A DNA stretch of 12,891 bases, from positions 1 to 12,891 of the forward strand of contig DMKB01000045.1 of the NCBI GenBank assembly GCA_003454665.1, given 5' to 3'. The stretch is from Nitrospiraceae bacterium. Its GTDB lineage: Bacteria > Nitrospirota > UBA9217. Position numbers and translations under genes: made by a program. How positions within the stretch are numbered: the first letter of the stretch is position 1; the number at the start of each line of letters is the position of its first letter. The notes beneath the pieces are model-generated. The model saw only the letters and a program-made list of their open reading frames with translations, ran no database searches and had not been told where the DNA came from. Below, piece by piece: positions 7,379 through 12,891 of the stretch.

Positions 7379-8305
7379 TTGAAAAACGTCATATCCATAA
7401 GCAGAAGGACTGATATTCCCGCCTTTTATGCAGACTGGTTCGTGGAACGGGTCAGGCAGGGCGAGGTGTACATCAAAAATCCCTACAGCGGTACATTCAG
7501 CTGCGTGTCTCTGAAACCCGGGGACGTGTCCTGCTTTGTGTTCTGGTCCAGGAATTACGCACCCCTTATCCCTTACCTCAAGACGATCGAGAAGACCACC
7601 AGCAACCTCTACTTTCACCTTACCATTACCGGCATGCCGGACAGCCTTGAGCACAATACTCCGCCTTATAAAGAAGCGGCGCATGATTTTCGTTACCTTG
7701 CAGGGCGGTATTCTCCCGAGCATGTCATGTGGCGCTTCGACCCGATCTGCATTACCGACAAGCTGCCCTTTGAGTTTTTTGAAGATAGGTTCGTCACCTG
7801 TGCAGAAATGTTACAGGGATACTGCCGAAATTGTGTTATCAGCTTTGTCCATGCGTATAACAAGGTATATGCAAATTTAAAAAAATATTCCGATCATATA
7901 CTCGTGGATGTCCCTGAAGGGACGAGGAAAAACTATGCCCGGAGGCTGGCCAAGATTGCAGAGCGGTACGGCATTAAACTGCACGCCTGCTGTAATGACC
8001 ACCTGCTGTCGGACAACGTCCATAAGGGCCGCTGCATAAACGGCGCTGACCTGGCACGCCTCTTTGCTGACCCGACGATAACGATACAGCTGGCGCCGAC
8101 GAGAAGGGAATGCGCATGCACGAAAAGTATCGACATCGGAGCCTACGATACGTGCCCCCACGGATGCCTGTACTGTTATGCAAACGCAGACAAGGAAACA
8201 TCGCGAGCGGCTTTTGTGAGGCAGGATAGTCGGTGGAATGCGCTCGGGGCGAATGTGGATGAAGCATCAGAACGTGATGAACACAGACAGTATCGTCTGT
8301 TTTGA
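7379..8305 (+). CDS. DUF1848 family protein with C-terminal radical-SAM-like Cys cluster
   Basis: 308 residues. The family N-terminus VISISRRTDIPAFYADWF (4-21) is followed by GEVYIKNPYSG, a FWSRNYAPL segment (55-63), LYFHLTITGM, a WRFDPI motif (118-123) and SFVHAYNKVY. Near the C-terminus are C245-x-C247 and then C259-x3-C263-x2-C266 within YDTCPHGCLYCYAN. The CX3CX2C pattern is that of a radical-SAM [4Fe-4S] cluster but lies at the C-terminal end; the Pfam description of DUF1848 notes this likeness. Function is unknown; a role as a radical enzyme, perhaps a permuted one, is inference. The start is a TTG at 7379: an in-frame stop lies at 7352 and no ATG or GTG lies between, and no clear ribosome site is visible, so expression may be weak. 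The C-terminal tail after residue 275 is not conserved-looking. Confidence 0.88.
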   Translation: MKNVISISRRTDIPAFYADWFVERVRQGEVYIKNPYSGTFSCVSLKPGDVSCFVFWSRNYAPLIPYLKTIEKTTSNLYFHLTITGMPDSLEHNTPPYKEAAHDFRYLAGRYSPEHVMWRFDPICITDKLPFEFFEDRFVTCAEMLQGYCRNCVISFVHAYNKVYANLKKYSDHILVDVPEGTRKNYARRLAKIAERYGIKLHACCNDHLLSDNVHKGRCINGADLARLFADPTITIQLAPTRRECACTKSIDIGAYDTCPHGCLYCYANADKETSRAAFVRQDSRWNALGANVDEASERDEHRQYRLF

Positions 8306-8386
8306 TAGGCGTCAGGATAATTTCCCCGGTTACTCTGGCGTAGTGCTGGACTAACTATTTTGGGAAAAACTTTTTTACGCTGCATC

Positions 8387-8428
8387 TTGACATGAGAATA
8401 TCATGGTTTCATGGTAGTATTTTATAAT
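8387..8428 (+). promoter_or_regulatory. Possible promoter elements upstream of the lipoprotein gene
   Basis: A perfect TTGACA at 8387-8392 and a perfect TATAAT at 8423-8428 lie in the 211-base gap before the lipoprotein gene, but 30 bases apart, too far for one standard sigma70 promoter. TAGTAT at 8415-8420 is an alternative -10 with a 22-base spacer, also too long. Between the hexamers lies a tandem TCATGGT (8401-8407 and 8409-8415) that could bind a regulator. Either the TATAAT works with an activator, or the arrangement is chance. The rest of the gap (8306-8386 and 8429-8505) shows nothing I can name. Confidence 0.3.
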
Positions 8429-8516
8429 CGGCGGGCCGGGGAGTGATTCGCGCGTGGCAGCCATCCTCCCTCTCAGCGCAACAGGGCCGGCAACACTATA
8501 ACTGCGAGGTAGCTTT

Positions 8517-10052
8517 ATGTTTAAAGGAAAACGTATTTCTCTCGGCCTCTCTGCTCTCTTGATACTGCTTTGTCTGCTCCCTTCGTGCGCTTCTGTTCGT
8601 CCCGACGATGTGCAAGAGTATCGAAACTTTCCGGAATACCAGGGCTATTTGCCCCTTGTGCCCGATGGCAATGGATATAAGGTGCGTTCCGACTGGGTTC
8701 TTCCCGTCAAGGACTCCGACGGGATCGAGAGCATGGCATTGCCGTCTTCTCCCGTGGAAGCCGAGCAACGGGTACGGTCGCGGGCGCGAAGAGAGTACTA
8801 TAAGAGCATTGGACTGGCACCATTGCAAATAATCGCCCTTCCTCTGCTACTAATCCATGATCCGATTGAATATTTATTTTATCATGTAGACCCGGTAGAA
8901 AAAAGAGAACGCTTTCGAGAATTTGCCGGCGTGAAGGTTGATCTCCATATCGTCGATGGCCGGGGTGCGGAAATTCCCGACGCCGGTGTGTATGAGCTTT
9001 CCTCGCCATATAGGTTTCACTCCTATGCTGACCTCCAGGGGCTCAGAACGTTCGGGCCGTCGACAGTGAGCTACTACGAACCAGGCAAGAAAATGCTCAT
9101 GCTGAAGGCAAAACATCTCCCTGCCCATCTCGGAAGAAAGATAGAATGGAAAAAAGGAAAGACGAGGACATTGGGAAGCATGGATAGCAGTTTTCACCGT
9201 GCCGAACGAGGAACCGGCCATGTCGCGTATACGAGCCATGTTTTCGAGCGATTTGCCCTATATAAAGACAGGTCCGTCTGGCAATGGCCGACGTCTCCTC
9301 GCGATATGACCCTCCATTTTTTTGCATGGGCTCCGGGATATGATCCGAAACGGTACTCGGTTTCCGGCGTAAAGCCGAAGAGTACCGTAACTGCTGAGAT
9401 TTCGTTACGACCGTTGCCGGACAATAAAAAAATACTACAGGCCGCCAAAAGATTTGATGAGATTATTGATGTTTTCGTGAAGGGTGAGGAGAAGACGATC
9501 TTTAACGGATGGAGTTTGAATAAACCCCTGTACATCAGCAAGTGGTTTTTTCCTGCAGGCGAATTCGAGTCGGCCAAAGAACAACTCTTTGCATGGAGTG
9601 AGGACGCAAGTCTCCCGACCTACTTTCGATGGAATGTGTACGAACTGTTGCGAGACGTTCATCGGGTAACCCAGGATGAAGAGATAGCGGTGCTTCTCAA
9701 AAGGCCCGAGGCGCGTTCAAAACCCTATTTTCGCTCTGTCCGCGAGGGCCTCTCCAATCCATGGGTTTTCTCGTGGGACCTGTTTCTATGGGAGTCAAAC
9801 TTATGCCCCGGGAAAGGGTCATCTGCCGAGTTGGACCGTCCCAGCCCTTCTGCAATGGTCATTGCAGAGGCACGATCATTGCTTAAACGGGGAGAAGCGA
9901 TTGATCCCCGTGATCCTCGGCTCCAGATCCTCAGGGCGGCCATTGCCCTTGCCGATGGCGATCGGGCGCGGGCGCTGCCACTGTTGCGGTATGTCGATCA
10001 CCACTATTTTTTTGAACTCTATTACCATTGTAAGCTTTCTTACTATAATTGA
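8517..10052 (+). CDS. Predicted lipoprotein, 511 residues, unrecognised family
   Basis: The N-terminus is basic, then hydrophobic (9-21), ending in L21-P-S-C24, a good lipobox; Ala25 at +2 fits outer-membrane sorting if the cell has a Lol system. Residues 98-113 are hydrophobic (LAPLQIIALPLLL) but short, and could be a buried helix rather than a membrane span. Residues about 138-165 (FAGVKVDLHIVDGRGAEIPDAGVYEL) look like a small beta-sandwich of the transthyretin or carboxypeptidase-regulatory type, with a further beta-rich part to about 310. The last 60 residues (EARSLLKRGEAIDPRDPRLQILRAAIALADGDRARALPLLRY) resemble a TPR-like helical pair. I do not recognise the whole protein. It starts at the ATG after GCGAGG (8504-8509), 7 bases upstream. 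It stands alone, with gaps of 211 bases before and 450 bases after. The role is unknown; possibly envelope structure or assembly. Confidence 0.8.
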   Translation: MFKGKRISLGLSALLILLCLLPSCASVRPDDVQEYRNFPEYQGYLPLVPDGNGYKVRSDWVLPVKDSDGIESMALPSSPVEAEQRVRSRARREYYKSIGLAPLQIIALPLLLIHDPIEYLFYHVDPVEKRERFREFAGVKVDLHIVDGRGAEIPDAGVYELSSPYRFHSYADLQGLRTFGPSTVSYYEPGKKMLMLKAKHLPAHLGRKIEWKKGKTRTLGSMDSSFHRAERGTGHVAYTSHVFERFALYKDRSVWQWPTSPRDMTLHFFAWAPGYDPKRYSVSGVKPKSTVTAEISLRPLPDNKKILQAAKRFDEIIDVFVKGEEKTIFNGWSLNKPLYISKWFFPAGEFESAKEQLFAWSEDASLPTYFRWNVYELLRDVHRVTQDEEIAVLLKRPEARSKPYFRSVREGLSNPWVFSWDLFLWESNLCPGKGSSAELDRPSPSAMVIAEARSLLKRGEAIDPRDPRLQILRAAIALADGDRARALPLLRYVDHHYFFELYYHCKLSYYN

Positions 10053-10277
10053 CCGTGAGAGAGCCTGGTTGCATGTGCGCAATGAAAGCACGGAGCCATA
10101 CCGTTGTTTCAACAGCGGAATCGCTCTGACTGCCCAGGTTCTGAACATGCTTCACTGCAGATCGTCCGGTCCGGGTCGCTTGCCCGCCCACGGTAAACAG
10201 GAAAGCAGTGCACGTGGAATCTCTGTCAAGCAGGTGACGTCCATGCCCAAACTATCGATTTTACTGAGGGAAAAGGC
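10053..10277. other. Gene-less stretch after the lipoprotein gene
   Basis: I find no convincing gene on either strand. One + strand frame stays open from inside the lipoprotein gene to 10281, but its sequence past 10052 has no recognisable family features. Small hairpins exist, for example GTTG-TTT-CAAC near 10104-10114 and CGGG/CCCG near 10172-10187, but none is followed by a T-run, so no intrinsic terminator can be called. Confidence 0.5.
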
Positions 10278-10316
10278 TTGACACTGTATAGAGGGATGGT
10301 GTAATATCACAAGCCT
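10274..10316. repeat. Inverted repeat flanking the promoter
   Basis: AGGCTTG at 10274-10280 and its exact reverse complement CAAGCCT at 10310-10316 bracket the -35 and -10 hexamers of the promoter at 10278-10305, with 29 bases between the arms. The left arm overlaps the first bases of the -35. The placement suits a repressor site or a loop-forming operator, but 7-base arms could occur by chance. Confidence 0.4.
10278..10305 (+). promoter_or_regulatory. Sigma70-type promoter for the fabG-like operon
   Basis: TTGACA (10278-10283, 6/6) is separated by 16 bases from TGTAAT (10300-10305, 5/6), and TG at 10297-10298 one base upstream forms an extended -10. Transcription would start near 10312 and give an untranslated leader of about 190 bases before the ATG at 10503. 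It is the best promoter match in the window and stands immediately upstream of the biosynthetic genes, which suggests that they form their own transcription unit. Confidence 0.65.
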
Positions 10317-10346
10317 GCACCATTTGGCAAATTGCCTTGTAATATC
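10300..10346. repeat. Direct repeat and small palindrome at the promoter and early leader
   Basis: TGTAATATC occurs at 10300-10308, covering the -10 hexamer, and again at 10338-10346, 38 bases later. Between them is GGCAA-A-TTGCC (10326-10336), a near-perfect 11-base palindrome just after the expected transcription start. Together they could be operator sites for a local regulator; no regulator gene is visible in the window. Confidence 0.35.
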
Positions 10347-10502
10347 CGAGGGTTATCTGTACTCTCCCATGATAGGAAACGCGCACACTATTGAGTCCTT
10401 TTTTTCACGATAAGCAGACAGTGACAGCGCATTACCCATTCACCATGTAGCAAGGCATGAGGAGCCTTTCTCCGGTCAGCCGGTCACAGGAACATTGATA
10501 CT
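10347..10502 (+). other. Leader region before the fabG-like gene
   Basis: Expected untranslated leader, with no gene of its own. It holds a tandem CCGGTCA (10472-10478 and 10480-10486), a small GGAG/CTCC hairpin around 10461-10473, and the likely ribosome site CACAGGAA (10485-10492), whose AGGA core lies 11 bases before the ATG at 10503. I see no riboswitch that I can name. Confidence 0.4.
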
Positions 10503-11237
10503 ATGAAAAAGGACTCGACAAAGATTGCTCTCGTAACTGGTGGGAGCCGCGGGATCGGTCGCGCAATCGCTTTACGGCTTGCGCAGTCCGGATTTACCCT
10601 GTGGTTGACCTATAAGGGCAACCATGAGGCCGCGCAAAACGTAAAATCCGAAATTGAAGGCATGGGCGGCGTGTGTGAGCTTCTTCCTTTCAATGTCGCT
10701 GACTACGAAGAGACGGAGGCCGCGCTTGCGGAAAAAGTGGAAACACGCTCCCCGGATGTCCTCGTTTACAATGCCGGAATATCCCGGGACAATCTTCTGA
10801 TGTGGATGACGCGGGACGAGTGGGATTCCGTTCTGTCGACGAATCTCGACGGATTTTACAATGTAACGCGAACAGTGCTTTTTTCGATGCTCAAAGCAAA
10901 AAAAGGACGTATCGTCGTTGTCTCTTCAACGTCAGGTCAGATCGGACAGGCTGGTCAGGTCAATTACTCGGCCTCGAAAGCAGGGTTGATCGGCGCGGCG
11001 AAGGCCCTTGCCCGCGAAGTGGGGAAAAAAAATATCCTGGTGAATGTCGTCGCCCCTGGATTCATTGAAACGGATATGACGGAGAAGCTGCCGAAGGAGC
11101 AGGTGCTGCCTCTGATCCCGATCAACCGGTTGGGAAAACCTGAGGATGTGTCATCGGTCGTGCACTTTCTCTGCACGGAAGAGCACATGTATATACACGG
11201 GCAGGTCATCGGCATTAACGGCGGACTGGCAATATAG
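10503..11237 (+). CDS. FabG-like 3-oxoacyl-ACP reductase (SDR family)
   Basis: NAD(P)H-dependent short-chain dehydrogenase that would reduce a 3-ketoacyl chain on ACP to the 3-hydroxyacyl form. Its 244 residues equal the E. coli FabG length. Visible are the cofactor loop TGGSRGIG (12-19), the N90-A-G motif, and the catalytic set Asn114, Ser142, Tyr155 and Lys159 (NYSASK), then APGFIETDM and the C-terminal GQVIGINGGL. All catalytic residues are present. The position, first in an operon with a desaturase-like flavoprotein and a ketosynthase and with no malonyl transferase or ACP directly beside it, suggests a dedicated copy for a specialised acyl chain rather than the housekeeping FabG. The segment 36-40 (TYKGN, without a clear Arg pair) does not settle NADPH against NADH. 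Confidence 0.93.
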   Translation: MKKDSTKIALVTGGSRGIGRAIALRLAQSGFTLWLTYKGNHEAAQNVKSEIEGMGGVCELLPFNVADYEETEAALAEKVETRSPDVLVYNAGISRDNLLMWMTRDEWDSVLSTNLDGFYNVTRTVLFSMLKAKKGRIVVVSSTSGQIGQAGQVNYSASKAGLIGAAKALAREVGKKNILVNVVAPGFIETDMTEKLPKEQVLPLIPINRLGKPEDVSSVVHFLCTEEHMYIHGQVIGINGGLAI

Positions 11238-11275
11238 GTTTTTCCGGTGTTCCGGTTGTCGACCGGCTTACCTCT

Positions 11276-11279
11276 GGAG
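11276..11279 (+). promoter_or_regulatory. Ribosome site that decides the flavoprotein start
   Basis: GGAG at 11276-11279 overlaps the upstream in-frame GTG (11279-11281) and so cannot serve it; it lies 11 bases before the ATG at 11291. This favours the ATG, which also puts the FAD-binding strand at the usual distance from the N-terminus. Confidence 0.5.
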
Positions 11280-11290
11280 TGGATGGTTGC

Positions 11291-12793
11291 ATGAGAGTAT
11301 TTGATGATATAGTCGTCGGTAGCGGCGTCAGCGGACTGACCATGTCGCTTCTTCTTGCCATGAACGGGCGGAAGGTGCTTTTGCTCGAGAAAAACCCCCG
11401 CATCGGAGGGTCCCTGTCGCGGTTCTCGAAGAAGGGCGCGCCCTTTGACACGGGATTTCATTTTACCGGCGGCCTGCAGAAGGGGGGACTTCTGTATGAC
11501 ATGCTGTCCGTGCTCGGAATCCGTGATGCAATCGAACCGGTTTTTTTGAGCGAAGATAATGCGAATAGTTTTTTTATCGAGTCTGAAAACAGGACGTATA
11601 ACGTACCCTACGGCATCCAACGGATGAAGGATCAGCTGAAAGAGTATTTCCCGAAAGAGTCTGCGGCGATCGACGGGTATTTTGACAGGGTCCTTGACGT
11701 GTGCGAGAAGACCCCTTCCATGAACCTCCACTCGCTTACGGCAAACCAGAGCCATATAAACGAAGACTTCATTGCGCTCGAGGAAGTGCTCAACGGACTC
11801 ACCGACAACAGGTCCTTGCGGGCCGTGCTTTGCGGATTTGCGATGTGCTACGGTGTGCGGCCGGACGAGATCTCTTTTGCGAATCACAGCAGGATATGCA
11901 TCGGCCTCTATGAATCGGTTGCCCGCGTCCGCGAGGGAGGCACTGCCTTCGAAAATGCCTTCAAGAAAAAACTGACAGAGTACGGCGTAGACATTGCCTG
12001 CAATACGCATATCGTGGAGTTGGCGGACATTCACGGCAAAAAGGTGGGACGCTTCATTCTTAGCTCGGGTGAAGAGGTAACGGCACAAAATTGCATTTTT
12101 ACGATACACCCCAAAGAGATTCTCAAGGTTTTGCCCCAGGAGTACTTAAGCCGGGCTTTTCAGGACCGGGTATCATCGTTTGAGTCCTCCACGGGCTTCT
12201 TTTCCCTTTTTGCCTTGCTCGACGAGGGACAGGAAGAACCGAATTTCGGCGAAACGATTGTATCGATTCTTCCCCATACCGATATCACCCGGCAACTGGA
12301 TCCCCCCTCTCAGGGGCCTTCTGCACTCGTCGTCATTAAATCCCGGGAAGATGGAGGGGACAAAAAACAGAATGTTATCTGTGCTCTCGAGCCTTCCTCG
12401 CACGAGCACGTTCAGCAATGGAAGGACACTACCGTAGGAAAAAGACCCCAGGCGTATCTTGACTATAAACAGCAGCGCATTGATGCAATGACGGAACGGA
12501 TATTTTCCGTCTTCCCGAATTATAAAGGGCATCTGCATGTCGTTGATTCCGCATCGGTGCTGACCTTCAGGGACTATCTGAACAATTATGACGGGTCCGC
12601 CTATGGCGTGAAGCAGAAACTCGGCCAGTATAATCTCAGGGGCAGGCTGCCGCTCCATAATCTGCACGCAGCCGGGCAGAGCGCTCTCCTGCCGGGAGTT
12701 ATCGGAGCAATGATGTCGTCATTTATTGTGGCGCGTGCCCTGATACCAGAGGAGCAATATAACGGCTTTTTGAGAAAGAATGTATGCAGTTGA
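11291..12793 (+). CDS. Phytoene desaturase/retinol saturase-like FAD-dependent oxidoreductase
   Basis: 500 residues from the ATG at 11291. The dinucleotide-binding fold is at the N-terminus: strand DDIVVGSGVSG with G10, G12 and G15, then Glu33 (LLLEKNPRIGG) to bind the FAD ribose, and the GGSLSRF loop. The C-terminal signature NLHAAGQSALLPGVIGAMMSS matches the AGQ..PGxxGA FAD-closing motif of the CrtI/CrtISO/retinol-saturase family. Such enzymes desaturate, saturate or isomerise carbon-carbon double bonds in long lipids. Being next to a ketoreductase and a ketosynthase rather than phytoene synthase argues for an acyl chain substrate, not a carotenoid; this is inference. It lies 53 bases after the fabG-like stop, and its last 10 bases overlap the ketosynthase start, so all three are likely one operon. 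Confidence 0.88.
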   Translation: MRVFDDIVVGSGVSGLTMSLLLAMNGRKVLLLEKNPRIGGSLSRFSKKGAPFDTGFHFTGGLQKGGLLYDMLSVLGIRDAIEPVFLSEDNANSFFIESENRTYNVPYGIQRMKDQLKEYFPKESAAIDGYFDRVLDVCEKTPSMNLHSLTANQSHINEDFIALEEVLNGLTDNRSLRAVLCGFAMCYGVRPDEISFANHSRICIGLYESVARVREGGTAFENAFKKKLTEYGVDIACNTHIVELADIHGKKVGRFILSSGEEVTAQNCIFTIHPKEILKVLPQEYLSRAFQDRVSSFESSTGFFSLFALLDEGQEEPNFGETIVSILPHTDITRQLDPPSQGPSALVVIKSREDGGDKKQNVICALEPSSHEHVQQWKDTTVGKRPQAYLDYKQQRIDAMTERIFSVFPNYKGHLHVVDSASVLTFRDYLNNYDGSAYGVKQKLGQYNLRGRLPLHNLHAAGQSALLPGVIGAMMSSFIVARALIPEEQYNGFLRKNVCS

Positions 12794-12891
12794 AACGAGT
12801 CGTAATAACCGGTGTCGGTGTTGTTTCTCCCCTCGGAAAGGGTCTGAACGCCCTGATAAGGGGAATCGAGGAAGGCCGCAGCGCAGTGCGG
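12784..12891 (+). CDS. Beta-ketoacyl-ACP synthase (FabF-like), 3' part outside window
   Basis: Only the first 36 codons are in the window, but they are distinctive: KRVVITGVGVVSPLGKG, the classic N-terminus of KAS II/FabF-type condensing enzymes, followed by LIRGIEEGRSAVR, the matching helix. It would extend an ACP-bound acyl chain by decarboxylative condensation. The ATG at 12784 overlaps the flavoprotein stop (12791-12793) in a different frame, implying coupling. The ribosome site is weak (GAGAAAGAA at 12772-12780). A TTG at 12790 is an alternative start but would shorten the first strand. The catalytic Cys and two His lie beyond the edge, so activity, or a chain-length-factor variant, cannot be judged. 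Confidence 0.85.
   Translation, partial: MQLKRVVITGVGVVSPLGKGLNALIRGIEEGRSAVR

Noticed and set aside
10044..10049. TATAAT at the end of the lipoprotein gene as a promoter
   Set aside because: No -35-like hexamer lies at 15-19 bases upstream, and a far better promoter follows at 10278-10305.
9862..10281. A + strand frame running past the end of the lipoprotein gene, considered as a frameshifted C-terminus
   Set aside because: The downstream translation looks unlike the lipoprotein's TPR-like tail, and the frame runs into the -35 hexamer of the next promoter. There is no evidence of a broken gene.
10964..12109. A 381-codon - strand frame over the fabG-like and flavoprotein genes
   Set aside because: Shadow of the flavoprotein reading frame; no motif, and both + strand genes are convincing.

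Overview
The window is a moderately GC-rich bacterial chromosome segment. Every recognisable gene lies on the + strand. I see no RNA genes, CRISPR arrays, insertion sequences or phage genes. A predicted lipoprotein, a secretory signal peptide and membrane-anchored proteins suggest a diderm. The gene mix (UbiA/MqnP-type prenyltransferase, E. coli-type aminopeptidase N, DUF1848 protein, tandem YbjQ proteins beside an M48 protease) would fit an anaerobic or microaerophilic lineage such as Desulfobacterota or Nitrospirota. That placement is inference and cannot be fixed from the sequence alone.

Left part (2-2992): the 3' part of a UbiA-family prenyltransferase gene, cut by the window edge, is followed by a small exported DsrE-like protein. 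Next comes a tight three-gene block: a soluble YbjQ/UPF0145 protein, a membrane-anchored YbjQ paralogue, and an M48 metallopeptidase whose start overlaps the preceding stop by 4 bases (ATGA). The spacing implies that these three are co-expressed, probably as an envelope or membrane quality-control unit of unknown role.

Middle part (3082-8305): four apparently independent housekeeping or accessory genes. They are an SRPBCC-fold protein, a complete M1 aminopeptidase N (all catalytic residues visible), an alpha/beta hydrolase with cysteine in place of the usual nucleophilic serine, and a DUF1848 protein with a radical-SAM-like CX3CX2C motif near its C-terminus instead of its N-terminus.

Right part (8387-12891): a 511-residue predicted lipoprotein of no recognised family is followed by about 450 bases without a gene. 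That gap holds the best sigma70-type promoter in the window (TTGACA, 16-base spacer, extended -10 TGTAAT), flanked by a 7-base inverted repeat. Downstream is the start of what looks like a fatty-acid/polyketide-type biosynthetic operon: a FabG-like ketoreductase, a phytoene-desaturase/retinol-saturase-like FAD oxidoreductase, and the first 36 codons of a beta-ketoacyl-ACP synthase that overlaps the oxidoreductase gene by 10 bases and runs off the right edge. A ketosynthase, ketoreductase and desaturase-like flavoprotein together suggest an unusual acyl chain product (polyene, ladderane-like or other specialised lipid). This is the most interesting lead, but most of the cluster lies outside the window.
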